Assembly: GCA_037074705.1 (NCBI GenBank)
Contig: CM073594.1
Coordinates: 61,314,509-61,378,508, forward strand
Direction: 5' to 3'
DNA length: 64,000 nucleotides
Origin: Zhengitettix transpicula
Lineage: Eukaryota > Arthropoda > Insecta > Orthoptera > Tetrigidae
Shown: positions 48,514 through 58,881 of the stretch, one piece after another
Layout: the number at the start of each line of letters is the position of its first letter
How positions within the stretch are numbered: position 1 is the stretch's first letter
Notes under the pieces: model-generated
The model's input: only the letters and a program-made list of their open reading frames with translations
Told to the model about the DNA's origin: nothing
Database searches by the model: none
Program-made: the position numbers and the translations under genes

Positions 48514-49180
48514 TGTAATACTAATTAGAGGCCAGTAATGATTTTAATAATTGGATTGTTAGCGGTACCAATTCTTCAAAGACAACAATGTGTCAGCGGG
48601 CTTTGTTAGGCCGCCGCGAAGGTTTCTTCTGAAACAGTCTGTCTGATATTGTAGTAGGGAGAGGAAGCAAAATTTGAGAACGAACAGCGTGGCCCAAGTA
48701 TGCAGTTTAACCGAGAAAGTTACAAGTTTTTAAATCCAAGTATAAAGTTTGGACAGCGAGATACTTTGTAAAAACTGCAAAGAATAATCAAATATTTAGC
48801 GCCACATTAAGATTCCTACGCGTATTCAGATCAACATTTTCCACATAAAGACAGTGTGTAACGATATGTCATCTGATGATCCGGAGTTGCAGCAGATCCA
48901 GTTCCCGGAGGAAAATTCAATATCTACGACCGTGTGTTTGATAATCAAGTGTAGAGTTAGTGTAAATTGTGTGCCCAAGCCGAGGAAACTAAGTCTGGTA
49001 CCAGCCGAACATTTTTGTAAGTAGAAACCAAGTTAATTAAGTTTATAAACGATAGTTATAGGTATTCGTCAGATTTCGTTCGTATCTTTTTGTTTTAGAT
49101 GGTTAATTTCTTAATTTATAAATTCTATGATTGTTGTTTACTTATTAAGCCCAGGTTAATCCCTTTAATTAATTATCACA
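48514..49180 (+). mobile_element. LTR-like repeat G
   Basis: Begins TGTAATACTAATTAGAGG and ends AATTATCACA. Shares 'ttgttagcggtaccaattct', 'aaagacaacaatg', 'aaacgatagttataggtatt' and 'cgtcagatttcgttcg' with the other copies. Flanked by ATACAT on the left and ATATATATATG on the right. It is shorter than copies A, D and E and lacks the gaccctgaga block and the PBS-like motif. Confidence 0.7.
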
Positions 49181-49315
49181 ATATATATATGTTATCAATT
49201 TTAAAAGAATATTCAAGAAGTATGTTTTTTGCAAGCCAGTAAACTTAGTCGGTTTCACTTAAAATAATCGGCTAAACTATTCATCTACGATTTTTTTTTA
49301 TATTTTCTTCACACA

Positions 49316-52300
49316 TTACCCAGCAAAGTAGGTCCTAAAATGAGTGAAGGTTTCAGTCGAGTCGAGGGTGTAAATGGTCAGGATGATTGCTATGAGGGCT
49401 GCGAATACTTGCAGCGACGTCTTCGATTCGAGTGTATCGGTGACGACCGAACACATCTCTTGTACTCCAGCCGACTGGCATAGGTTTTTGAGCTGAAATA
49501 AATAAGAAAATAAAATAACAAACAATAGAAACTGAGGTTTAGTCGTTCAAACAAATTTCACGTGTCTCGACGCCTATTCGTTTCAAAGAGACGGCACCGG
49601 CACGGGCTGTTCAACGATCTTACTTCCTCCCGCAAGCTTTCTGACCCTTATAACAATGCAACCTTTCTTTGCTGACATTTTACGTTTATTCGTATATTTT
49701 TTTATAGTAGTTCCTTTTGGGTCGTGTTGTACTGTCTCTTGTTCTGGTCAATCCTTTATACCATTTTCCTTCTTTATACTCTTCCAATATACTCTCGTAT
49801 CCTGTTTTAGACGAGCGAATTCTTGTGACACTGATTTCAGTGCGGTTATGACGTCACGTTGACGTAACGACGTGTCACCAATTAATTTAATCATTAGAAA
49901 AAAATTTGGTCTGTAATAATACAAATGGATCGTTCAAATTTTACAGTATTTTATTCACTATTAATTATATTTGTATTTTTCTACTATTTGATTTTGTGTC
50001 AGTTTCTCTATGATGACGTCTAAGCTCAAGTTCAGTAACGTAGAACCTTCTAGAAGGCTTTGTGTAAGTTAATAAGATACAATGAAGCGACAACCTCACA
50101 ACAGGTTGGTAAGACGGTGAAACGGACTTTTTTGGCCCCTCGGACTTATTCCGACAGATATCCCGTTTAAAAGTTCGAGACAGTTTTCCCAAGTGAGACT
50201 TGCGTTATCGATAACAGCCATCGAGTCACATTTTCAGCACTGCGGAGCGGTGAATCAAGTCTAGAATTTGAGTGAAGCTGACGACAGAGCTTGCGGGTGT
50301 CAAATAGTCGTGGTTTAATTGCTGACCGTGTGGAAACCATGAGAACTCTTTATTCAATCCCAGAATATATATTTATTCTTGCTCCTCCGAGAGACGAAAC
50401 TAAAAATAAAATTATTTTTCGTAACACGAGCTCGGAGAGATTTTACTCTGTAGACTGAAATAACACCGGACAATCAGCTAGTTCTAATTAAAAATTGAAA
50501 CAATATCTGACATTAAATATAATCAGTGGAAATTAGACAATAGTCAGAATTTACAATTAACTGAAATACATAACGTTTCCTTTCTTCAGGACTGTATTAT
50601 TAGACAAACGATTGAAATATGTTGTAAATTTGGGAACAAAAATTTAACATTAAAATTTAGATACTCTCCATCAACTTGCATAGCCCATAAATATTTCTAT
50701 TATTAAATTAACAACATGTTTATTTAATAATATAATTTTGATGATGTCCCTAAACAAAGGAAAGAAGCGTTTTGTATTTTAGTTAATTGCAAATTTTAAT
50801 GTGTAGAAATAAATTCAGACTTTTGGCCAATTTCCACTAATTACCTAGTTCACTGAAAATGACCAATATAGCTATTTGTTACATCAATGAAACTAATAAA
50901 ATAGTGATGTCAATACTTACGGATTGTGACAATTGAGTGAAACCTTTTTCCAACAGTCCCATGAGGGGGAACCACATAGTTTGTAGACTGAAGTCACAAA
51001 TTACGAGGGACAGTCCCATCTGTAAAAAAATATATAGAATAGAAATTAACCCTCACTCATATTTTTTTTTTTTTAAAAAAATAATTATTTCATACTCGAG
51101 TCTTTGTTACATGACTATTATTATTCAAATAATTCTGACACGCTAAAATTCTCAAAATACTAAAATATTTACTGTTGAATGAATCCAAAAAGTTATGATT
51201 ATTTAAAAATTAGAATCGTATTTTATATTACATTTTACTAATAAGATTTAAAAATAAAGTGTGTTGTCAAATCAAATTTGTTCCATTTTTCTAATTCTTT
51301 TTGACATTTTCACGTCCCTCAAAACAGACTTTATTTTCAATTATATATTCATAAGAGGGATTCTACGTAATAGTCATATTCATTCCTCATTAAATTATTA
51401 TAAAACAATGCACTCGATGTCTCACAGTAACATTCCAGTTGATAATTAAAAACGGAATACTTAAAACACAAAACTGTTGTCGGCCCAGCGTCGTTAATCG
51501 TTGAAGTATTAAGTTTTTCATAATAATAAGGAAGCTAGCCACATACAGATAAAAGCAGTGGTAATATAAATACCACACAAAGTTTCTAGAAGCCTTGTTC
51601 CTTTTTTTTAGGGCAACAGGCTACATGAGGGTAATCCACATGATGGCAACTCCCCTTTAATAGCATAGTAAGGGATTTGTAAGAGGGGATGCGGAAGGGT
51701 AGAGGAAGGTAGCCAAGGGTTAACTAGGGCCCCCGGGCTATATTTTAAGGATCCTACCCGCCATTCGCCTAAAAGTAATGCAGGGAAAACCCTAGAAAAA
51801 CCTGCATCAGGCAGGTCGGGCATTGGGTACTTGTCCCACGCCCTTCCGATAGCGGTAGAAGAGTTTTCCTTCCTTCAGGTGCATAAAAAACGTAACAATA
51901 GAGACAACTGCACGAGTCAGGTGAGAAAACTAGATTTTTTCAACTGACTCGTGCATTTGTGACTCTCTAGGCTCTTACTTTTTTTCTGCACCTGAAAAAA
52001 GGAACAGTGCTTCCAGAAACGTTGTGTGGTATTAATATTATCATTTATTTTGTCTGTATTTGGCTAGCTTTCTTATTATTCTCTTTCAATCAGACGTAAA
52101 TTTTTTCATATTAATATCAAGTTTTTCATTATTAACTGGTAAGGTGCATTGTTGTAAAATATATTTTATTTTTTAATGAATATGTCTATTAGGTTTAAAG
52201 CTCTGATTAATATAACATTGAAAATAAAGTGTATTTTGTGGGGGTTTTCAACTTTTCTATCGGAAATGACATCCATCAGTCCAACGTTTTTTTACTTTGA

Positions 52301-53407
52301 ACGATAGAATTTTCTAAAAAAACATAATTTTGTTCGAGTTGGCTGTCACCGTATTTCGAAGTTCACCGACTGTGACGTGTCAACAGGTTTAATTAATTTT
52401 TAAAAATTTTCTTTGGCAGTTTTTCTCTCATTTTATGTAATTTAATGAGAAATAATTCTCGAATTTTATTGTGTTGCGTAATAATTTTTTTTCTGACTTT
52501 ATTGACTTATTTATTTAATTTATTACTTAATATAAGAAAAAATATATATTTTTTCGCAAGTTTGGGCTGAATGTATGCGCCGTAGCAGTGATGACGTCAC
52601 TGCGCCTGCAACGACTCGGTCAGTATAGTGATGTTATGTTAGAAATTTCAAATGGTCACATCTCCTACAATTCTTGTAAGAATTCAAAATATATATTTTT
52701 GTTGTAATCGAATATTTAATGAATTTATTTGGAATAAATGTTTTGAAGATTTGATACCAGGCTTTTAAAAAAGCCTCCCAAGTTTAACTGTGACGTGGAC
52801 GTTGAGAGCGGAGCATCGGAAAATATTCAGGCAATTTCCAAAGTGGGTTCGCAAAGTTTTAATCCCATTTCCACGGATCCTAACAGACCGAACGATCGTG
52901 GTTTAAATTAAGCTGTGATTATGTTGATAGAACTCACCTCGAATATCAGGGCCAGGGCCTTGTGCATGTTACACATAGCCGGAGGGATGAGCGAGTGTGC
53001 CGTGATGATGACAAGGGTTGAGAACGTGAACAGGGCCGAACCCAGGTTGGGTGCGTCGTATTCCTTGTGCTGGCAACACATCCCCATGAGACACATATCT
53101 GAGAGGTGCATCAGCATCCCCGTGCCCACGAGGGTGAACCAACGGAAATCTATCATTACCGCTGTTAATTTACGACACTTACTTTAAATATTTTAATCCT
53201 GCTGAGAATTTAGAATTTATTTTGTCAGAACAAAAGGTATTACGCACGTTACCCGTGCCCGATACGATGTCAGAGATGATGGTTACATCTAAACAACTTT
53301 CTGTACTGTAAATTAATTTTCTAACCTCTTTGCTGGACACTGTGGAACGATTTAAGGCACGTAGAAATTGTACTTTTGCAGAATCTCGGAGTTTATAATT
53401 AATTGCG
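49316..53407 (-). CDS. C-terminal four exons of an unidentified multi-pass membrane protein (possible chemoreceptor)
   Basis: Exons on the minus strand: 53407-53253, 53161-52938, 51019-50921, 49492-49316 (stop 49318-49316). Borders are all GT-AG, and the phases (2 in, then 1, 0, 0) fit together to about 218 aa, strong support that this is one gene. The reading starts 'INYKLRDSAKVQFLRALNRS', passes 'KEVRKLIYSTESCLDVTIIS', then hydrophobic segments ('FRWFTLVGTGMLMHLSDMCL', 'ALFTFSTLVIITAHSLIPPA', 'MGLSLVICDFSLQTMWFPLM', 'SLQVFAALIAIILTIYTL'), ending 'THFRTYFAG'. The multi-TM layout, the small exons with phase-0 introns at the 3' end and an 'FSLQ' string are reminiscent of insect gustatory receptors, but the family's C-terminal TYhhhhhQF motif is not present. 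The 5' exons were not found. A 1.9-kb intron holds the fold-back element at 51.5 kb. Confidence 0.5.
51525..52085. mobile_element. Fold-back element with hammerhead-like arms, left arm split by a retroposon
   Basis: The right arm (about 51970-52085) reads 'ctgcacctgaaaaaaggaac', 'agtgcttccagaaacg', 'ttgtgtggtattaatattat' and onward to 'ttggctagctttcttattat'. The left arm is its inverted copy in two pieces, 51525-51601 ('aataataaggaagctagcc', 'aataccacacaaagtttcta', 'gaagccttgttcc') and 51879-51900 ('caggtgcataaaaaacgtaa'), separated by a SINE-like insert. The centre is a perfect 11-bp inverted repeat, TGCACGAGTCA (51909-51919) and TGACTCGTGCA (51945-51955). No coding. Confidence 0.75.
51602..51866 (-). 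mobile_element. 5'-truncated copy of the 35.6-kb SINE-like retroposon
   Basis: Starts with eight T residues and then 'agggcaacaggctacatgag', matching 35607-35861 almost base for base to 'gatagcggtagaagagtttt'. An 11-base insertion (CACGCCCTTCC) relative to the 35.6-kb copy lies near 51838. It lacks the tandem hairpin 5' end of that copy. It sits exactly where the left arm of the fold-back element is interrupted, and TTCCT strings occur at both borders as a possible short target duplication. The minus-strand ORF at 51608-51823 is a by-product. Confidence 0.85.
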
Positions 53408-53876
53408 CTGAAAAACAGACAGATTACAATTTAAATGATCTAAAAAGAACCTGGGAAATGTAACACAGGTTTACATTCACTCCATTCACTTACAAATTCA
53501 TCAACTTTCATATTTTGGAATTTTTTAAAGTAATTAAATGAAATAGAAAGCAAAATAAATGCAAAGTAGTTTTATGTGTATGTGTGTAAAACATACAGTG
53601 TGTCACTGGAAGTTTAAATAAACTGAGGACCATAAATTCATATTATTTATCACGCAAGGTATTTTTTTATCAGTCTCAAAATATTTTAAAAAATTGTTTC
53701 ATTCTTCAGCTCATTTATTAATTTTTAAATTCTGAATGTGCTTCCGACGAATTGTCTTAATCGTCTTCAATGTGTCAAATATCCGTTCTTATTTTTACCA
53801 CACAGCGATTCCGGAATCAATAACTTCCTTTAGAATTTGTGTGGTTGTGTGCCACTCCTGGCGCTTGAACTTTTAA

Positions 53877-53975
53877 TCACCTGATGAAAGGAACAAAGGA
53901 TTCCATAAACGGTGTTGTGTGGTATTTATGTTATCACTTTAAAATTTTGTCTTCTCATTTGGCTATTTTATATAA
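53877..53975 (+). repeat. GTTGTGTGG repeat arm with CTGATGA core
   Basis: Reads 'cacctgatgaaaggaacaaa', 'ggattccataaacg', 'gtgttgtgtggtatttatgt', continuing to 'cttctcatttggctatttta'. CTGATGA and a TAAAC (variant GAAAC) bracket a GGAA/TTCC stem. It is the copy with the best-preserved CTGATGA box in this subgroup. It is upstream (5') of the membrane protein exons on the opposite strand. Confidence 0.6.
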
Positions 53976-54263
53976 TTATTGTATTTTACATATATTTACA
54001 TTTATTAGCTTCAATTGTTCTTTCCTTGACTGTGAACAATATGGCCAAAAAACAGACCTCACGAGAATAAAAACAGGTACAACGTTTTTTCCACAGATTT
54101 GTGGACTATCTCAGAACTCTGAAGTTTCCCGGTTTCTTGTTCGGGTACTTGTGAAGGTCCAAAAATCTGTACCTGTTTATTTTTGTGAGGTCTTTTTTTG
54201 GCCATATTGTTCATAATAGTAATATATATATATATTGTAATGCCAATTAAACAGTCCATTAAT

Positions 54264-54273
<10 letters not shown>

Positions 54274-54309
<36 letters not shown>

Positions 54310-54311
54310 TT
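54274..54311. repeat. (AT)n microsatellite inside LTR-like repeat D
   Basis: AT run located about 38 bases inside the 5' end of copy D. Copy E has only 'aatataaatg' at the same place, so the run expanded within the repeat rather than marking its insertion site. Confidence 0.9.
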
Positions 54312-55372
54312 AAATTGTTAGCGGTACGAATGCGTAAAGGCGACAATGAAGGCGGGGTTTTCCTTTGTTCAACAATGGAGACAGCGCACAGAATATGAGT
54401 ATGCGCTTAGAGAAAGACCAGTCTGCTGCGAGAAACTGAACTGTTCAGTTCACGAGGAAAACGTAAAAGTCTGATGATGTAAAAGTCTGAAATCGGCGAT
54501 TGAAAGGTGAAGGAGTCAAAAATCTGCATACGAGAGAGGAAACTGTTAAAAAGTACGAACGGCGAGACCCTGTATTTTTTTACATGAAAGCAAGCAAACA
54601 TTTTCACGGAGAGATTTACATAATAATTTGCACACGGCGAAGAAAATGGTTGCTTCACTCAGATCGATTAATTATCTCATAGAGGAGACCGGAATCTACT
54701 AGCGGACCAAAGGGAGCGGCTCATCCAAGGTAGCAGATAGCGGAGGACGAGTATTTTTAATCGTGTGTGTTAAAATTTTCAATGAAGTGTAGAGTCTGTG
54801 TAAAAAATGGCCTTTTACTGTGGTAGTTTTCAAGATACAAGAGAGAGATCTGGTACCAGACAGAGATTCCGTGAGTAACAAAACTTTGATACAAATTTGT
54901 AAACGATAATTAAAAAGGTATAGTCAGATTTCGTTCAGTTTTCGTTTCATTTAGTTTTCTTCTGTTTCACTTATCTTCATATTGTTTTAGGTTAACTTTT
55001 TATATTTGAATTGTTAATTGTCAGTTTATACATTGCTTTTGTTCTAATTATCAAATCCAGTAGTGACCCTGAGATATAGAGATCCGACGTATTTGATTGT
55101 AATGATATAATAATTGTATTTTCATAAATTCCACGAATTAATAAATGAAATTCGGCGTGCAAAATAGGTCTTGTACATTGTAAATTTATCAACAATAATA
55201 AATTTCTTTTAAAGCTTAGTAAATGTTGTTAATTGTTCCTATGATTTAAGACAACCTTTTTAATAATTATATATTCGACGTCTTCAACGTGTGGCTAATT
55301 ATTCATATTTTAATTAAATTTTTGTTAATTGATTCATTAAATTAATCGCTAACCTGTTGTTCATTACATTTA

Positions 55373-55390
55373 TGGCTACCACAACGTGGG
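55373..55390 (+). other. PBS-like motif in LTR-like repeat D
   Basis: TGGCTACCACAACGTGGG, four bases after TCATTACA. It matches the motif at 30590-30609 in repeat A and, with changes, the minus-strand motif at 58319-58335 in repeat F. Confidence 0.5.
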
Positions 55391-55504
55391 TCAAATTAAC
55401 CTCATCTAGTTTATAACTATATATATAGCCGTAAATTTTAACGTTCTTTCCTCGTTTAGAATCAGCGAGTAATGATTGTCAAACCACAAGAAACAATATT
55501 ACTC

Positions 55505-55735
55505 AAATAAATTTTGAAAAAAAATTCTGAAAATATTTCGAAAATTTATCTGTAATAAATTTAGAAAAAAAATTCATAGAAAAATATGAAAAAAAATTGA
55601 AATATTCTGAAAAATAATTTTGTAAAATATTCTGAATAAAAACCTGAAAAAAATCTAAAAATATTCTGAAAAAAATCTGAAATATCTGAGCAAATACTGA
55701 AAAAAAATCTAAGAAAATTATGAAAAATTGATTGT
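55505..55735. repeat. Low-complexity A-rich repeat built on a CTGAAAAA unit
   Basis: Imperfect tandem series of 'tctgaaaaaaatctgaaaat'-type units about 10-12 or 20-24 bases long. On the minus strand it reads as alternating Phe, Ile, Leu and Ser (IFxxFFSxF pattern). This explains the 120-aa and 65-aa open frames there, which I do not consider genes. Confidence 0.7.
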
Positions 55736-56539
55736 GGCTGATGACGTCCTCTGTGCAATCAGTGTGGATGATCCTACGTTCTATCGTGCATGCGCTATTC
55801 ATGCGCGTCTTCGTCCTTGGCAGTCTTTTTTCCCCGCGTAAACTTACTTCAGAATAGCTCTTCAAAGATTACGTAAAATAATTGTATTAAATTTATGTCT
55901 GGGATATCAGAACTGGTCATGTAAACTCATGCATAACGTTTTGCTCTCTGCCACTAATTTTTAAGCATTTTTACCTTTGATGCATTCAATTACGGAAGTA
56001 GAAGGGTAAGTAAATATTTACTCGTCCGCTCCCCCTATTCCATTAAGAAATTAAAAAAATAATTTTCACTGTGATACGCTGTAATTTTATGAGAATATTA
56101 ATTAATCCAACGTTTTTGAAGTGTATTATAATATATACACAAATTTCTAAGGCGTTTATTAAATCCTGGAAGGGAAGTTATTCTTCGTATTTTAAAGTGA
56201 ATGTGAAATATTGCTTTGTATGAGATTTATACTGAACCATGTTACGGGAAATCGTGCCCGTTGTCATGGAAACCAGAGTTCTGCGGGTGAGATCCCTCAG
56301 AGACTAGACTTTACCAAGTAAAAAAAAAAATCAGTCGACAGGGGCTTTGAAGTTGAAGGATGACGACCTTTCGGTAAATTTCCATAATGGAGAATTACTC
56401 ACTTAATTGAAATATACATATATAATTTAATTCTTAAAATTGGTTACGAACAGCAACACTTGGTAGCTCGCTTCAAACAGAATAAAATGAAATGAATAAA
56501 TATTACCTTCAACAACCATGCAGCTATTCAAAAAAATAT

Positions 56540-56780
56540 AAAAAAGGGTGTATATTTGTATGTATGTATTTACGTTAATTTCTATACAGATTTGAACGCG
56601 TGGACAAATTACAACAAAACTTGGTACATATATTCTTCAAAACTCGAGAAAAAGTACTGTGGGGGTGAGCATAAAGGTGTAAAGAATTATAATTGAAAAA
56701 TGTGATCATTTTGCGTTAAATTACTGCGCGTCAAGAAATCATGACGTCACAGCACACGCGCGAGAGACGTTACTACGCGA
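56540..56780. repeat. Possible interspersed-repeat fragment with TGACGTCA
   Basis: Contains 'gaacgcgtggacaaattaca', 'acaaaacttggtacatatat' and 'aaaactcgagaaaaagtact', followed by a palindromic TGACGTCA at about 56752. This type of text is common in dispersed invertebrate repeats, but there is no second full copy in the window, so the call rests on style only. Confidence 0.3.
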
Positions 56781-57240
56781 CGGTACTGCACAACATAATA
56801 AATATATCATTTTTTCGTAGTGAAATAAAGAAGAAATATTTTGATTGAATAAAATGTATAATTTTATCCACTAATACTCTATCAATTGATGATAAGAAAC
56901 AATACGAAACATTATACGATCTGTGGAACTAATTTTGTTTTAAAAAACTTGACTTTTAAATAGCTGACATGGCATAAAATAGCACGTAACATGTTTTTAC
57001 CCAATTTTGTATGCACTGGAGGAGACGTAGAATGATGGTAAAATCAATACCTAATATTTTTTATATCATTATAATTTAACAGATTTTTAATGTGCTAAAA
57101 CTGACTAATTATTTCAAGTGGAATTCTTGAAAAAATTTGGTTATATGGGTATATTATTATAGTTTCACATATTTGATTGTAAATGTGTAAAGAATGAGTA
57201 CCCTTGCAACGCTGGATATTCAGCTAGTACTTATATATAT

Positions 57241-58218
57241 TGTAATACCAATTAAACAGGCTATTAATTGTTTTTAATATAAATGAATTGTTGGTGGTGC
57301 GGGTGCTTAAAGACGACAATCGCAACGTGTCTTTCTTTGTTAATGGAGACTGAAGACCGCGCGCTTAGAGAACTCAGTCTGCGTCGAGTCTACGTCGAGA
57401 TAGGATACATAAAAGAGTCTGCGAGAGATACAACACAGTAAAGATTGCTAATCTAAAAGCATGAATAGGGCTATCCAGGAAGTCTAACGGCGAGATATAA
57501 TAGTTTACATAAAACGCAAGTAAACAGTTTTGACGGAGAGACTCATAAAATAGTAATTTAGAAGCAGAAGTTTTGCTTCACAAACTGAACTAATTTTTGC
57601 AAAGAGAGACTTCAAGGAGACCCACGTCCGAGGGCTGACTGAGGGGCGGCTGTTCCAGAGTCCAGGATAGCAGAGATCGAGAGTAACGACCGCGTGTGTT
57701 CAAAATCTAAAGTGTAGAATCAGTGAATATGGCCTATTTAGTGGGTGTTGACTTCAAGATTCAAGAGTTCGATCAGGTACCAGTAGAACTGTCGTGAGTA
57801 CAAAACAATTATTAATAACTGTAAATGACAATTAAAGGGCATAGTCAGATTTCATTCGCGTTTTTCTTTTCATTCGTTTTCTTTTATTTCTTGTATTTAA
57901 TATTGTATTCCGTTAACTTCAATGAGTTTGGATTGTTAATGTTTTAGTTCATTAGATTGTATTTGTTCTTACTATCAAACACAGTGATGACCCTGAGATA
58001 AAGAGAAATTCGACGTAGTTGATTGTAAAAATATAAAGCTGTATTTTCATAGAACGCCACGAATTAATAAAATAAAAATTAAATATTTGTTTGTTAAATT
58101 GATGGAATTCGGCGTGCAAAGCAGGGCTTATAATGTGTAATTATCAACAATAAAATTTTTAAATATTAATTAATTTTTTATTTAATTCCTATTAATTAAA
58201 GCCATCAAGTCGTTTATT

Positions 58219-58221
<3 letters not shown>
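57241..58221 (+). mobile_element. LTR-like repeat E
   Basis: Begins TGTAATACCAATTAAACAG and ends TCGTTTATTACA, with 'ttatatatat' on the left and an (AT)n run on the right. At 981 bp it has the cleanest ends of the family. Internal blocks: 'aattgttggtggtgcgggtg', 'aaagacgacaatcgcaacgt', 'gtaaatgacaattaaagggc', 'agtcagatttcattcgcg' and 'gtgatgaccctgagataaag'. The PBS-like block present in A, D and F is missing. No coding. Confidence 0.8.

Positions 58222-58253
<32 letters not shown>
58222..58253. repeat. (AT)n microsatellite
   Basis: AT run abutting the 3' end of LTR-like repeat E. Confidence 0.95.
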
Positions 58254-58259
<6 letters not shown>

Positions 58260-58298
58260 AATTAACCAAGTTTTCAGTCCCAATTATTTATTATATAT

Positions 58299-58881
58299 TG
58301 TAATATAAAGCAGATATAGGCCCACGTTGTGGCGATATAATGTAATAAAAGCTTGACGATTTCAAGATCCACTTTGTGACGGTAAAAATGTAGAAAATTT
58401 TATATATAGCCTCACCGTTTGACTATTAGCTCAATGTTCTCGAAGGCCTCGTTGCCCAAGTATTTATGTGGGCATTAGAGAATTTTTTATTAAATAAATT
58501 ACCAAAACTTTAGTTCAACTCAGCAAATTTATTAATTTCGAGACATGATATGTTTACAGAATTCCCAGGCCGTGGCTTTAATTGACGTGACACTTTTCAA
58601 AACGAATAATTCATTGATCTCGCTTGAACTTTGCAAAATTGAGATCCTATCGCCGTGAACTTTTACCGAAGACTTGTACTTCTATTTGCGAACTCGCTCA
58701 TGTGGAGACTAAACTTCTAAACTACCGGAGTAGTTACTGCTCCGTTCCCTACGAGCTCCAGTCGGAGACCCATGATTCTTTAACTTCGAGCTCCCAACGA
58801 TCCCAAAACTGCGACGCAACACCACAATGCCGGATCTGCGCTAAAACACAACAAAGACCGCCGACGAAAGGAATTGCAACA
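58299..58881 (-). mobile_element. LTR-like repeat F, minus orientation, with PBS-like motif
   Basis: On the minus strand it starts TGTTGCAATTCC (58881) and runs to an internal TTTTATTACA (58341). TTATATCGCCACAACGTGGG (PBS-like) follows, and a second terminus TTTATATTACA ends at 58299. TATAT lies on both sides. The upstream body is not alignable by eye to copies A-E, so this is a different subfamily sharing the end structure. The 90-aa plus-strand ORF at 58624-58896 falls inside it and is not credible. Confidence 0.6.

Larger units (their letters stand above)
54236..55417 (+). mobile_element. LTR-like repeat D with internal (AT)n and PBS-like motif
   Basis: Begins TGTAATGCCAATTAAACAG, preceded by ATATAT. 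It contains an (AT)n run (54274-54311), then 'aaattgttagcggtacgaat', 'aaaggcgacaatgaaggcgg', 'gtaaacgataattaaaaagg', 'agtcagatttcgttcagttt' and 'gtgaccctgagatatagaga', matching A and E in order. The last 60 bases hold TCATTACA (55361-55368), a PBS-like motif, and a degraded terminus TTATAAC next to a TA run. No gag or pol coding; ORFs inside are on both strands and not recognisable. Confidence 0.75.

Noticed and set aside
55503..55865. 120-aa Phe/Ile-rich minus-strand ORF
   Set aside because: Product of an A-rich low-complexity tandem repeat, not a membrane protein gene.
30645..58253. (AT)n runs as a centromeric or satellite array
   Set aside because: They are short and isolated, and most sit at LTR-like repeat ends; nothing indicates a higher-order array.
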